64,000 nt of DNA, taken from assembly GCA_963575745.1 (NCBI GenBank), contig CAUYUJ010012780.1, positions 329,501 through 393,500 of the forward strand. Reading direction: 5' to 3'. The position numbers and the translations under genes are program-made. Below are positions 41,279-51,869 of this stretch, piece by piece. The DNA comes from Prorocentrum cordatum (Eukaryota; Sar; Dinophyceae; Prorocentrales; Prorocentraceae). The notes beneath the pieces were generated by a model. The model worked only from the letters and a program-made list of their open reading frames with translations. It did no database searches and was not told the origin of the DNA. Position 1 is the first letter of the stretch. Every line of letters begins with the position of its first letter.

Positions 41279-42187
41279 ATGCTGAGCAGTACCGCCGTCC
41301 TGGCTGACAACCAAGCCGTTGGTGTTGATGGTGCCGCCTTGGAAAATATTCGAGCCTCACTTGCGTCCAGCATATGCGCCATGGTTACGTCGATTTCGCA
41401 GCCAGCGTTCAGCGAGAACGCTGGGGCTCTTCTCAAGGCCGTGAGTCAATCGTCCTTCACCGTCGAGCAAAAGAAATCGATCAGCGGCTGCGTCAACGAG
41501 AAGCTACAGGGGAGCTCGACGGCCAGCCGTCTCGCCCCCACGGACAAGCAGTCCTTCGCCAAGCGCGACTCTATTCTCAACTACCTCACCACGTGCGACT
41601 GGGCGGTCATCAGTGACCAGAGTAAGCCATTCGACGACGACTCCAAAGCAGTGCGCATTGCGAACAGCCTGATGAGAGGAGGCATGGTGCAGCCGAGCCC
41701 CCCTTCATGCGCGGACATGGCAGCTGCATGTGCCGTTGCAATGGGGGGCGAGCAAGACCCCATCAAAATGTACAACATGGCCCGTCGCTTCCCGAGCTAC
41801 TTCGAACATCCGCCACCTGGAGTTGCTAGCTTGTCAGTTCTTTCGTCGTTTAGCGACAGGCCCTCGGAGCTGCCCGTGCAGGTCCAGAAGTCCACGTACA
41901 CAGACGAGGACCCTCCAGTGACGTTCGACAGCCCACTCTTTCCCATCGTTCGCAGGAAGGTTTCATGTCGGTCGACGAACGCGAACATCAGGGGCTCCAT
42001 TCCCAGAGCTGTTCCCAAACCTGCTCCTTCGGCTTTGCCGAATGCGCCGAACTTCCGCGCGCCGCAGCCGCGCCAGGTTAACGTGATGGACTTCGTGGCC
42101 GCTGCGTCTGCTATGTGCCTGAACCAACAGCAGGCTCTTCAGCTGGGCATGGCTGGCTTCGCCAGTGGATCGGGCATGGGGGATTAA
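41279..42187 (+). CDS. Gene B, copy 2, first part
   Basis: The frame is open from the SL at 41168 but the first ATG in frame is near 41279 (MLSSTAVLADNQAVGVD), which I prefer; the upstream start would be a TTG. The product is about 302 codons and ends at 42187. EQKKSISGCVNEKL, NYLTTCDWAVISD, VQPSPPSCADM and RPSELPVQVQKSTYTDEDPP align with gene B copy 1. The C-terminus is Pro/Ala-rich then hydrophobic. A second ORF overlapping its end (42165-42926) is likely the next exon or a frame-shifted continuation. Function unknown. Confidence 0.65.
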   Translation: MLSSTAVLADNQAVGVDGAALENIRASLASSICAMVTSISQPAFSENAGALLKAVSQSSFTVEQKKSISGCVNEKLQGSSTASRLAPTDKQSFAKRDSILNYLTTCDWAVISDQSKPFDDDSKAVRIANSLMRGGMVQPSPPSCADMAAACAVAMGGEQDPIKMYNMARRFPSYFEHPPPGVASLSVLSSFSDRPSELPVQVQKSTYTDEDPPVTFDSPLFPIVRRKVSCRSTNANIRGSIPRAVPKPAPSALPNAPNFRAPQPRQVNVMDFVAAASAMCLNQQQALQLGMAGFASGSGMGD

Positions 42188-42926
42188 CATCAGGTGCACT
42201 GGCGCTGGCGCCCATGCAGTTGGCTCTTCTCATGGAGGCGCCCCACCACTTCAACCGCCTGCGCTCCCTCCTACGTCGAGCCACATAGAAGTCTCCGCTG
42301 CTTTGCCCGTGCAGAACACGGTTAGCCCTCCGAGCTTGGGGGGTTTTTGGATGACTACAACAGGGTGCCTCCCAGCCCCGACGATGACCCAGGAGGTGGC
42401 CTCGATGGGCAGCCTACGTGGCAGCTCAGAGGGGCCGCCACCAGCGCCTGTCGTTCTTTCAGACGGCCTCGACAAGCGCAAGAAGGCCACGCCAGCCCCG
42501 ACGCTAGTGGGCGCGGCTTGCAGCGAGGAAGCCACTGCGACTGCCATAGTGAGCGAAATCGAGGCTGAGCACGAGAAGCTGGTCGCGAAGGCCAAGGTCA
42601 AAGCTAAGGCTGACAGGGATGAGAAGAACGCTGCCGAAGAATCAGCCACCACTCCTGCCGCCAAGAAGCGCCCCACCGCTGCCAGTCCAGCTGACGCGTC
42701 TGCTACAAAAGCGGCGAAGAAGCCTCCGAAGAATGCAGATCTCCCCGATATGCCAAAGCAGGGGCCAGCGCACGTCGGCAACGGGAAGATCAGCGCCAGC
42801 GCCTCAAAGGGGGGCTGGCGAGCGTGGCCTGATCGCTCTGTCGTGGGCAAGGAGCAGTCTTTTAGGTTCGGCAGCAACAAGCGCGTCGCTGTTCAAGCTG
42901 CCGTTTGCTACATCATGTCCTCGTAG
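42165..42926 (+). CDS. Gene B, copy 2, second part with C-terminal basic domain
   Basis: Overlaps the first part by 23 bases in another frame, so a splice or frameshift near 42170-42230 probably connects them. Low-complexity Ala/Lys/Pro-rich body with VAKAKVKAKADRDEKN. The end, SKGGWRAWPDRSVVGKEQSF followed by RFGSNKRVAVQAAVCYI, resembles the end of 59045-59977 in copy 3 (AGGLHYRAG...YRTVVGRSDRRIKRG...AEAWSVALAFI): aromatic-Arg strands followed by an Ala-rich helix. That is the look of a small AP2-like DNA-binding unit, which is a guess. Confidence 0.5.
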   Translation: MDRAWGINIRCTGAGAHAVGSSHGGAPPLQPPALPPTSSHIEVSAALPVQNTVSPPSLGGFWMTTTGCLPAPTMTQEVASMGSLRGSSEGPPPAPVVLSDGLDKRKKATPAPTLVGAACSEEATATAIVSEIEAEHEKLVAKAKVKAKADRDEKNAAEESATTPAAKKRPTAASPADASATKAAKKPPKNADLPDMPKQGPAHVGNGKISASASKGGWRAWPDRSVVGKEQSFRFGSNKRVAVQAAVCYIMSS

Positions 42927-42929
42927 TTG

Positions 42930-43720
42930 CAGGCAGCATTTCTAGTCGCCAGCGCAACTTACTTGCTTGGGCAGCCACGGGGTCGGCTGCATGCAAAGTT
43001 GGCCTGGACAGCTGGCGGTCGCCAGTGCGTGCGCGTGCCCTGTCGCATGCCGCAAGCGCGCCCAGAACACGTCTGTGATACCCTTCAGGAATGCCAGTGG
43101 TGTAAACATATTCCTGGATCGGGCTCGCAAGAACGCCCATCGCGCATGCGCCGAGGGATGGCGAAGCACAAGTGGCTCGAACCAAATTCGCAACGGGTGA
43201 GGAGGAAGAGGGGGAAGTGCAAGATGGGAAGGAATATGAAGAACGCAAGGACGAGGATGAGATGGGGGCGGAGGACTATCAGTAGGAATAGCACGCACGT
43301 TTTTAAGAGAGGTTGAAACACAACTAAAATGGAGGGGAAGGAGGATGAGTAGGATGAGGGTGACAAGGACTAGGGGGGGGGGGGGGGGGGGGCAGGATCA
43401 GAAAGAGGGCGTGGAAGAAGATAAGGAAGAGTAGCACGCACGTGTTGAACGCGATGTTGAAACGCACCAGATGGAAGGGAAAGAGGATGAAGAGGAAGAG
43501 GAAGAATAATAAGGCGCAAGACAACCCACTCTGAGTTCCATATTTGGGTTGAAAATGCGCGAAGGCGAAGGAGGAGGATGCACATGACGAGCCCCCCCCC
43601 CCCCCTCCCCCCCCTTCCAGGAGAACGCGCAAGCGGGGAGCGGCCCCCTCCGCCCTCTTCGCGCAGCCGCAGCCGCCTGGGCCCAAGGCGCGCGGCACCA
43701 GCTCCTGTCTCTGCCACCCT
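42930..43720. other. B-A spacer of copy 2 with core repeats and homopolymers
   Basis: Core repeats at 43288-43335 and 43430-43475 (AGCACGCACGT...GGTTGAAA), a G tract at 43373-43392 and a C tract at about 43590-43605. ORFs on the minus strand are simple-sequence artefacts. Confidence 0.6.
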
Positions 43721-43721
43721 A

Positions 43722-45835
43722 ATGGAAGAGAGGGCCAGAAAAAATCAACGAGTAAATGCCGTTCGGCATTCGATCCCTCATGCTAGTCAATCAGCGTTTG
43801 CCTCGATGTGCGCCTTGGCCAGAGATATCAACCAGTTAGAATGTGCGACAAGCGAGAGACTCGCTGGCCACTCAGACGACAGGGTATGGAAAACTCATGG
43901 TGCCCATGGACATGATCACTGCGAAGGGGGGGGGCTCTGCAGGTGGAAGTCGCGAACCCCCTTGCCTACCTGTCGCTTGCGAGTCGCTGCGTTTACTTCG
44001 GAAAGCTCTTCGAGGATACCTATTCCAGGACCTACCGCTTAACCTCAAACCAAAAAGGGGGACGGGGGAAAACGATGTCGTATTCCTGGTTGTCCTCACG
44101 TGGCGATCCCGCGTCGCTATCCTGCTGCTCACTTGCCTTCCTTCCTCCCTGTGCTCTCTTCGGCTTCTCCCTCCTCCACCCCTTCGCTCTCCTACCTCTT
44201 CCTCTTACTCGTTCGTAGAACCCTCTCATTCGTAGAACCTTACCAAGGACGAAGACCAACCTGCGAAACCGATTCAATGTTTTCCCCTGGAGGTCCCGAA
44301 TCCCAAGCCTGATTGCGAACAAACTAGCTGGCAGGATTCTGTGTTTTTCAAATGTCGGCGGGCCCTGTTGGGCCCTCAACGCGGTTGTGTTTAACGTTGC
44401 TTTGTTTTGGTGAATCCTGAACATAAGGACCCCGCGCAGCCATCGCAAACCGTGGAGAATATTGGTGCGCAACGATGAGGCGAAGCCTGGGAGCCGCCTC
44501 AAGCAGCAAAGCAAACGAGCATGCCAGAATGTTTACATTTCGATCCTAGAATTTGCGGCCCATGCACTTGCCAAGGAAGACTTCTGGTTTGCTGTGGGGT
44601 GCGTCAGGAGTTTAGATGTTGAGGCGTGTAATCCAGGTGGGACTTCACAATTGATTGGTGGAATCCTCAAGCTCATGTTTGATCCTTCAGCTCACGATGC
44701 CAGCCTTTCTGGGGTCACGCTGCATCTGCCAGGAGGGGGGTCATTTAAGTTGATTGGAGAAAACGGCTGCGTGCTCGGGGACGAACCGGCCCTGCATCAA
44801 ATTTGGCAGCGCAAGATTCGTCAGGGCTCAAATGTCGCCCCCAGTGTTTGAATGTGGTTAACAAGTGCTGGATGGCAAGCGGCGGGTTGCAGGGGCACCG
44901 CGCGTGCATTGCATATCCTAAGGTGGATCCACTCGAAGATTGCATCCCGCTAACAAAACCGACCCTCGAAAAAATGATGGGGAAGATTGGAAGTGCCACA
45001 GCAAAAGGTTTGAAGGCGGGTATATATAGAGAGAGAGAGAGACGATGTTTGGTTGGTCACGCGATCCTCACAGCTGACTCCTACAGCCTCACATGAAAGA
45101 CGCGGTACATCCACTTGATCACAATTGTTTCGAGTGGGGTCACAATTTGTTGCAAGGCCTGTTCCAGTGACAGTATATCACGCTTTCAGGGAGATGCACA
45201 GTTCTTACAAAAAGGTCACCGAGAACATCTACGAAATTGTGAACCAAGATACATGGCAATGTAGAATTTCCAGGCGATCAGCGACGGGCATCGAGATGTT
45301 CAATATGAAGCGCTCGGAATCGTCTTGCGCCGCGGAGTCGTGGACATGTTCTTGTTCAGAAGCGCTATCCATGCATTCGGCCCTCGCCCACTACTTCAGA
45401 ACACAGGTTCATGATTGTGCGGTTCGCGATGTGATTCTGTCGATGGCCGACGTGATTGGGCAGCTTTGGTATTGCCTGAAATTGCCGGTGCCTGCCGCAA
45501 CAATAAATGCGAATACCGTTGCGTTCATCAAACACTTCAAAGCAGCGTTTGGGGAGCATCCAACGATATGGAAATTTCGTGGGGCATTGCACCGCGCCCA
45601 GACCGCGCAGGCCCTGGGGTGGAGCCCCCACACCATGACACTCGAATTGAAATACAAGTTCGTGCTAAAATATGGCGACGACCAGCAAGCTGGTACTAGC
45701 AAGATCGTTCGTGAAATCGTTGCCAAGAGTTTGCACGACTGGAACGAAGCCAGATGGCTTGACCTCTCTATCGGTTTGAAAAGCCCTGAGCGCACAAACA
45801 AAAATTCGCCGGCCCAACGGGCCAGGGCGTGCTAA
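43722..45835 (+). pseudogene. Gene A, copy 2: frame-shifted transposase-like protein
   Basis: ATG at 43722 (MEERARKNQR). Pieces in order: 43722-43870 (SQSAFASMCALARDINQL, like the copy 1 N-terminus), a shift, TTGYGKLMVPMDMIT near 43880, another shift at the G run near 43926-43935, then NPLAYLSLASRCVYFGKLF near 43950 matching HPLGWIEAASKYSRSYKAM. 44462-44851 holds FWFAVGCVRSL and GVTLHLPGGGSFKLIGENG, matching the copy 1 segment before its KPCCLC. A shift at about 44820 leads to CRPQCLNVVNK. 45125-45835 is the C-terminal part (HPTIWKFRGALHRAQTAQALG). At least three frameshifts and perhaps an intron near 44120-44220. Confidence 0.65.
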
Positions 45836-45929
45836 GATCTCCGGTACCTGGATAACAGTATTTCTAATTCGCGCGCGCGGGGCGGCCCCTGGGGTCCCCG
45901 GACGAAAAGTACCCCGGCAAGGTCCCGGC

Positions 45930-46245
45930 AAGGTCGGGCCAGAGATGCCAGAGCCCTGTTACAGGGCCCCAGGACGGGCCAAGAGGTCCCCAAGAAGCCT
46001 CCAAGACGGTCCAAGAAGGCCCCGAGACGGCCAAAGATCGCCCGAAGACGCCCAACAGGGCCCCAAGACAGCCCAAGAGGCCTCCAAGACGCCCCAAGGG
46101 CCTTCCAAGAGGCCTCCGAAGAGGGCCCCAAGAGGCCAAAATCGCTGATTTTCATTTTTTTTTTTTTATGTTTTTTTGCGTTCTGGCTTTTTCGGCTTCC
46201 GGACGCTCCAAGACGGCCCAAGAGGCTCCCGGTGGGGCGACAACG
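45930..46245. repeat. Degenerate short-period CCAAGA repeat, second block
   Basis: Variants of CCAAGACGGCC, CCAAGAGGCCTCC and CCCGAAGACGCCC, as at 28.1-28.7 kb, interrupted by a T-rich stretch at 46153-46180. Immediately upstream of the retroelement RNase H fragment. Confidence 0.75.
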
Positions 46246-46269
46246 GCCCGTTCCACAGCTCCTTTCTTA

Positions 46270-47262
46270 TGGACGACCAGAGGCTCGTCGAGCCCGACAT
46301 CGGCACTCGAGCGGCTCAGAGCGGCGACGCGGCGCCGGAGGGGATCAGGGCACGCCTGGGCGAGGAGGCGATCAACGAGGAGAAGGATCTCGAGGAGGGA
46401 GGCTGGGAGACGCCCAGGATCTGCCGGGGTCTCCTGTATCGCACCCGCGAAGGCACGATCGAGATGCCGGAGCCTAAGATCGAGAAGGCGGCCTACCTCT
46501 TGGCAGACCCCGCGCTAGACTACGGCCAGCAGAATATTCCCTGGAACTTCCTGGAGGTTTACAAGGGCAATCAGCAGTACGGGTGCCTCGTTATGCCGGC
46601 CATGCGGTGCCTCGCGAGCGCGACCGACGCCCCGATGCGGGGCCGCCCGAGGAGGCTAGCCGGACCCAAGGGGGGCGACCAGCAGGTCGCCCGCATGTGT
46701 GGATTTCTGGCAGGCTACCGAGGTGGCGCGGGTCCTCGCTTCAGATCGGGCAAAGTGGAGCTCCCGCTTCACGGGGGCGCTGCCGGGCATCCTCTCTATC
46801 AACGAGAAGCTGGCGCTCCCGGGCTGGCAGCGCCGCGTGATCTGGGTGACGGGCGACGCCGCCCCGCAGCGGATCGCCGCCGTCGACTGGGCGAGGTGCC
46901 CGAGTTCATGCAGGTGCAGGGCGAGGCAGTCGGCGTAGAGGAGGATGAGGAGGCCATCGTCGCCATCGCCGAGTTCATGAACCTCGTGACGTTTGCGGCC
47001 AAGGCGGGCGCGGAAGGTTGGTGGGGGCGAGGCGTGGCAATGTACGGCGGGGGAAACTACAACGCCCACTGCTGGCTGCAGAACCGCAGGGCCAATATTC
47101 GCTACGCCAGCTTCTTGATCACGGTGGTCACGTGTCTTGAGGCGGTCTACGGCCACGAGGTGGCGAGCGCTACTTCCGCACGCACCACAACGAAAGGGCG
47201 GACACGTTCTCCAGGGTCGAGGACGAGGAGGCGAAGGAGCTCGCGGAGTCGAGGGGCCTGTA
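46270..47262 (+). pseudogene. DIRS-like retroelement RT/RNase H fragment
   Basis: The N-terminal stretch (DEEAINEEKDLEEGGWETPR-like, about 46370; then PEPKIEKAAYLLADPALDYG) and a later RNase H block are readable in three alternating frames: INEKLALPGWQRRVIWVTGD near 46800 in one frame, then IVAIAEFMNLVTFAAKAGAE and WLQNRRANIRYASFL (46950-47120) in the first. The tail should read a His-Asn-Glu motif, but a shift at about 47170 loses it. This RNase H type, with a D-x catalytic WVTGDA and NRR.N.RYA, I associate with dinoflagellate DIRS-like elements. Decayed. Confidence 0.6.
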
Positions 47263-47359
47263 GGTCGTCAGCCTGCGGGGCAGCTGGGCGGAGCACCTCG
47301 AGCGCGGCTGGCTGCGCCCGACGCTGGTTTGGGAGGGCCAGAGCGACGAGGGCGCCAGG

Positions 47360-48460
47360 GTGGCCAAGCAGCTCGTGGCGGCCCGGCGTGAGCCGCACAG
47401 CCCAAGTACTCTGCAGCTGACGCCTGGCACAGCCGTAACCCTCGTCGAGTGGCGTGGGTCGGCCGGCGCCTTGTGCAAGGCCGGGGCGCGACGGGGCGCG
47501 GTCGTTTGGATGCTGGCGGCTCCGGGGGCCCCGGGCGCCGGGCGCATTGTCTGGGCACCTGGCGTCGCCGAATGGGGTGCCCGAGGTCCCGGCAGCGCGG
47601 ACGTCGCGACCGCCAGCTTGACCAACGTCGGGGGCGAGGAGGCTCGGCGCTGGTCTGAGTTCGTCGCCCAGGTGGGAGCGGAGGTCGCGGTCGCGGATGC
47701 GCCGGGCCCAGCGGACCTGGGCCCGGCAATGCGTCGGCTCAAGGACCTGGGCTACAGCAGGGAGGAGGTAGAGGTCTGCTGCGCCCGGTCGGGTGACCCA
47801 GTCGCGAGGCAGCGGCGGGTAGTCGCGGCAGTTCGAGGAGGAGGCGGCGAGGCTGCGAGTGTAAGCCAGGAGTTCGTGGAGCCCATGAGCATCCGGTCGT
47901 GCGTTGGCAAGCCCAGTCCAGGCGTCTTCAGGATGAGCAGCGACGACGGCGAGCTGGTCCTCGACCCGCGCATTCCCAAGCGAGGAGGCCCAGACGGTGC
48001 CCGCCCATGCGGCCACGGGCACCCGAAGGGAGGAAGAGCCATGGAGTTGGTGTTCACGGTAGACGGGCCGTCGCCGAGCATCAGGAGCGCGGCAGTTGCG
48101 GCCCGGCCAGGAGAGCGCACTCTTGTCCACGACGCGCGAGATCCTCTTCCCGGGGTGCGGCAGCTGGGGGGCGAGGAAATCTGGAAGCTCACAGGAGGTG
48201 CCCCGGCGATCTTTCGAAAGGCGGTCGACGAGGGGACCCCGTCGGACTCCCTCGTAGCCTGGGGCATCCGGGCAGCCACCCCGCAGCTCGCGGACGCCAT
48301 GGTTGAGGAGGCGCTGGCCCAGCTGGACCAGGTGAGGCAGAGGCGGGACTCAGCCAAGGCAGGGGTCTGCTCGCTGGCAGCGACTGCAGATGTGGCTGCG
48401 CGCGCGCAAGGAGTGCCCACGCGATCAAAGGGGCAGACCCCCCAGGCAAGTTCGGCATGA
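47360..48460 (+). pseudogene. Retroelement segment with a C5-DNA-methyltransferase-like block
   Basis: 366 open codons. TLVEWRGSAGALCKAGARRG followed about 100 codons later by MRRLKDLGYSREEVEVCCAR and GDPVARQRRVVAAVR. The second block has the shape of motif VIII of C5 cytosine methyltransferases (L..LGY....., then P.aR.R.vv.a). Retrotransposon-borne cytosine methyltransferases have been reported in dinoflagellates. The Pro-Cys catalytic motif is not visible here, so the copy is truncated or very diverged. The C-terminal half includes GVRQLGGEEIWKLTGG and an Ala/Gln-rich helix. Confidence 0.45.
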
Positions 48461-48524
48461 TCCCCGACGGCGACGAGCGCGGCAGGAGACGAGCGCAAGA
48501 CCTGCTGGATAACCCCTACCAGAT

Positions 48525-48725
48525 GTGATCCTGCTGCGCGTGGGCAAGGACCCTGATGGGGGCCCGCCGTGCTGGCGCGACTGCGGGAGGAACTTCGCCG
48601 ACATGGGCCACGGCTGGGGCTGGCATTGCTGCAGGACGTGCAGGAACACCGACGGGGCCAGCCACGGACCAGGATGCAAGGCCAAGCGCGAAGAACTCCG
48701 GAGGCGCCAGCAGGAAGCGGGCTAA
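48525..48725 (+). pseudogene. Cys/His-rich zinc-binding-like module, cut by module copy 3
   Basis: 66 codons: PCWRDCGRNF, then WGWHCCRTCRNTDGASHGPG with a last Cys. The C-x2-C-x8-HG-x2-C pattern recurs at about 62960-63035 on the other side of module copy 3 (YCCRTCWCTLGLSHGPVC). The frame stops at 48723-48725, at the left end of the terminal inverted repeat of copy 3. Confidence 0.5.
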
Positions 48726-48780
48726 CTGAAGGATCGGCGTGGTTAACAAGTGCTACCGTGCGTTATAACCATGTTATAAC
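48726..48780. repeat. Left terminal inverted repeat of module copy 3
   Basis: Starts CTGAAGGATCGGCGTGGTTA; inside it lie two GTTATAAC-type octamers (TTATAACC near 48763, GTTATAAC at 48773-48780). The reverse complement of the right end starts CTGAAGGAACGCGTCGGTTA and also contains two GTTATAAC octamers. Confidence 0.75.
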
Positions 48781-48784
48781 TATG

Positions 48785-49110
48785 TTGTAAGTCTGTGATC
48801 AGTAAGTATAGTTTGTTTAAACTAGTTTACGAACGTACTAACTTCGTTAACTTGGTCCCTCTAGTTAAGTATAGCTACGCGGAGTTAGACAAGTTAGCAA
48901 CTCTGCTAACTTTAACATATGTTGGAAAAACGATGGCGTGTATGCTGTATTTCCCTGGTGTATTCACTTGTTTTCAATGTTGCTATTCGTTTTTAGCATG
49001 GCGTTGCTAGAGTTTTGCCTGACTCCCCCACATCAAGATTGCGACCGGTGCAATGCATTCGTGAATTTCGAAGGGTGCATATTGCAAGATTGCAATGTTC
49101 CTTTGCATAT
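48785..49110. other. AT-richer subterminal region of copy 3
   Basis: Noticeably lower GC than the window, with many short self-complementary phrases (GTTTAAAC near 48820, GTTAACTT near 48856, variants of AGTTAG). Likely subterminal protein-binding or promoter region; no gene. Confidence 0.5.
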
Positions 49111-49117
49111 GCATGCA

Positions 49118-49140
49118 CCGTATACGCTTTTGGCTCGACA
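49118..49140 (+). other. Relict DinoSL upstream of gene E/D copy 3
   Basis: CCGTATACGCTTTTGGCTCG followed by ACA: the CCGTA start and the TTTTGGCTC core of the DinoSL are kept at the right spacing. 25 bp upstream of the ATG at 49165. Confidence 0.65.
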
Positions 49141-51005
49141 AAGGTGGTTTCCACGCGCGGCGTCATGACCTCCAAGCGTGAACTGAACATACAGAATGTT
49201 GTTGGGGAGATGCAGCACATGAGCAGCCAGACGCCCCCGTTGTTTCCTTGTTCGAGGGGGTATGCGCCATGGCGCAGCGGAGCGGCATCGATTGCATCAG
49301 GATTGGGAGGATTCATAGGAAATAAATGTTCGTGTGCATGGAAAAACAGGTATGAGGATGGGGTTGTCCCGAGCGATGTGCTAGATCTTATCTTAAACAT
49401 ATTCAGGAACGGTTTCAAGAACTCGGCCCTTCAAAATCCAGCGCGCATGGAATTGCAAACAGGTTCGGCGGAATATGGGAAGGTCAAAGCGTTCAACGAT
49501 AAGGTAATGAAAGATTCTGCTGGCCAAATGCCCTTATATGAATGCGAATCTAAATTCGGAAGCTATACGTGTGGACATGCAAGCATGGGGTTGCGTTGCT
49601 TATATGCAGAAGTTCCCGCGCCGCAGAACCAGCCAGAACGATTCGACAGGATTTCGCCAGATGGGCTTATTTCGGTGAAGAGGTTGAGGGAAGCACAGCC
49701 CGACTACGCAAAGGCTTGCGATGAGGGCATTAAATGGAAGGTCTTCCGGTATGAATGTGTCAAAGCGTTCGTTTGGATTTCAAACCTTGCCCAGGAAGCA
49801 GGCAATGCGGGACGACAGATCGCGCGCTGCGAAACCCGATTGAGCCCGAAGTTCAAGATCGCTTCCATTGCGAACCGGTTGGCTAACCAAGGAGGCAAGA
49901 TCGACTGGCTGAAGTCGATTCAAGAGGCGACTCGCGCGGGTCCCCTCTTCCACGGGGAAATCGACGGATTGGTAACGCATGAAAGAGATGTCGGGAGGTC
50001 TGGGCGAGCGAATTTTCCTCAGCGACTTGCGGGAGTTCCTACGGCAATTAAATGCCCAGTGCGTGGTCACAGGCGCCACGGCGAAGAGCCTCGCCGAAGT
50101 GAAGATCAAAAGCGAGGGGGCTGCGGTGACATTTCAACTCGCATGCATGACAGCCATGACGGCCGCGAGTGGCACGTACGCCAAGGACGGCCATCAGATG
50201 CTCTTAAGGCCAGGTGACGTGTCCGCACTGTCGGGTGACAAGAAGGCTACACTTGTTCTGCATGCGGATGGGTTCTTGCAGAGGGCGCGAGGGATCGCAA
50301 AACAAATGCGTTACGCCAGACACGCTCGCGCACGGTACCATCGTAGGGTTGACTGATGTTCGCGTCGTGCACTTCGTATTCAACAAACCAGATGAACGAT
50401 TGGGCAGCGCCAAAACGTTGCCAGATATTTGCGCCAGCTTCTGTACTGCGGTGGCAACGCATGTGGGCAAATCAATGGAAAGCCCACGGGGGGTCAAGGC
50501 CGCCCCTGCAGAAGCGTCCAAAACGGCTACAAGCTCGGGTGTGAATGAGTATACTGCGACAGGCGCACGGTCCAACCAGGCAGATACGTTGTCGGAGGGA
50601 GGCTTCGTGTCGAAAGCAATGCTCTGCTTGGCGGAGGGTGACGACAGGGGCAGCGCGTTCGAGTTCGTTGGGGGTCGATGCGAAGGGCGTGAAGTTGATG
50701 GTCGGGAGTAAGACAGTGGTTGAGAGCATTGGCGAGATGCTAAGTGGGAAGTACGTCTTGAGCACGCCTACGGACAAGGCAGCATGCGTTCTCGTCGCAA
50801 CCCGGCCTTCAATTGCTTTGACAACATATCTCTCTCGCTGTGTATACATATATACCCGTCCTCTATTTCATGTGTCTCTCCATCTCTCTACATATCTCAT
50901 CCTGCCCATCTCTGTCTCGTTCCCCCGCTCGCTCTCTGTCGATTCTTCCCCGCTCTATGTACTATTAACCATCCATTCACTCATCCAGTGCTATGCCTCT
51001 CGCAC

Positions 51006-51006
51006 G

Positions 51007-51038
<32 letters not shown>

Positions 51039-51040
51039 AT
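51006..51040. repeat. Poly-C tract, about 34 bases
   Basis: Uninterrupted C run inside an intron-like stretch of gene E/D copy 3, preceded by pyrimidine-rich TCTCTC sequence from 50830. Confidence 0.98.
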
Positions 51041-51395
51041 CCTTCCCAGGAAACAATCGAACAGTTTGCTGACCACGGCCCCATGATGAGCGTCGGCTGA
51101 CAGCGGCCCATAGAGGAGGCGAGAATCAGAGTCGCCTTGGACGACATGCACGCCCAGCATTCAGATTGTTTGAGAGGCATCACTGGCGTACCATCGCCTG
51201 TTCCGTATCGGTCTATCACTACCACGCGCGCATTCAAAGCAGGGGTGATAGTGCTTGACCCACTCACTGCGAGCATCGTCATGAAGATACCCAACGAAGA
51301 CTCGCCAAACGGGAGCGCGTTTGTGAAGTCATACAAGGACCTCAAAGGCACCATTTTCAACATCGCGTTGCTCCCCACTGGTGGCATGAAGGTGC

Positions 51396-51473
51396 CCAAG
51401 GTGCAGGCGGATACGGGTGTGGGGGCCCGGCAAAAGCCCCTGGCCCCTGAATCATTCCGTTTTGGTTCGTGCA
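51396..51473 (+). other. Probable last intron of gene E/D copy 3
   Basis: Donor AAG|GTGCAGG and acceptor TTCGTGCAG|GGGTCG join KVPK to GSAPKPN without breaking either frame. It occupies the same place in the protein as the intron near 16.35 kb in copy 1. Confidence 0.6.
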
Positions 51474-51869
51474 GGGGTCGGCCCCCAAACCCAATGCAAA
51501 CATGAAGGTCGCGACCATGAAGTCCGATGTGATACCGTCTGTGTCTGCGCAGGCGCTGACCAACAAGAGCGACGTCGCGAAGGGGGACGCGCTGATCGCA
51601 CCGCTGAAATCGCTTATGCCGAAGCGCAAGGCCGAGGATGCGCCTGCGCCCGCAGTGAAGAAGTCTGGGAAGTGACGATGCATGCATACATCGTTGCAGT
51701 ATGTGTAAACGCGCGCTCGATTGCAATATGGCCATGTGCAAATCGTCGCCCCATCCTCCCATGTCGGCAAACGCATTGCCATGAGTTGCCGCTCGCATAC
51801 CACATGGAGGTCGGCAACCGTTGCCTTGTCTGCAGGCGTTTCCACTCGAGCTTTGATTTGCAATCACGC

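Larger units (their letters stand above)
37810..45840 (+). mobile_element. Gene module copy 2 (5'-truncated; C, hairpin array, B, A)
   Basis: Plus-strand block between two pieces of DIRS-like retroelement. Order: possible last exon of E/D (37860-37943, basic PSKKRPRQ ending), C (39240 to about 39990), hairpin array (40868-41030), B (41156-42926), A (43722-45835). Terminal repeats of the copy 3 type were not found, so the edges are set by the surrounding retroelement ORFs. Genes A and C are frame-shifted, so the copy is decayed. Confidence 0.6.
49165..51675 (+). pseudogene. Gene E/D, copy 3: multi-exon, with frame changes
   Basis: ATG at 49165 (MTSKRELNIQNVVGEMQ). The first frame runs to about 49972 with GVVPSDVLDLILNIFRNGF and GIKWKVFRYECVKAF...QEAGN, both aligning with copy 1 in the same order. 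A one-base shift near 49972 leads to GGLGERIFLSDLREFLRQL and LAEVKIKSEGA (to about 50300). Further exon-like pieces: 50400-50530, 50670-50775 (VDAKGVKLMVGSKTVVESIG), 51121-51395 (VIVLDPLTASIVMKI ... GTIFNIALLPTGGMKVPK) and 51474-51675 (NANMKVATMKSD, basic C-terminus). The last intron has its acceptor at the same place as in copy 1. Function unknown. Confidence 0.55.

Noticed and set aside
49120-49140. ORF start at 49015 for gene E/D copy 3
   Set aside because: The stretch before 49165 contains the relict spliced leader and does not resemble the copy 1 protein; the ATG after the relict is the better start.
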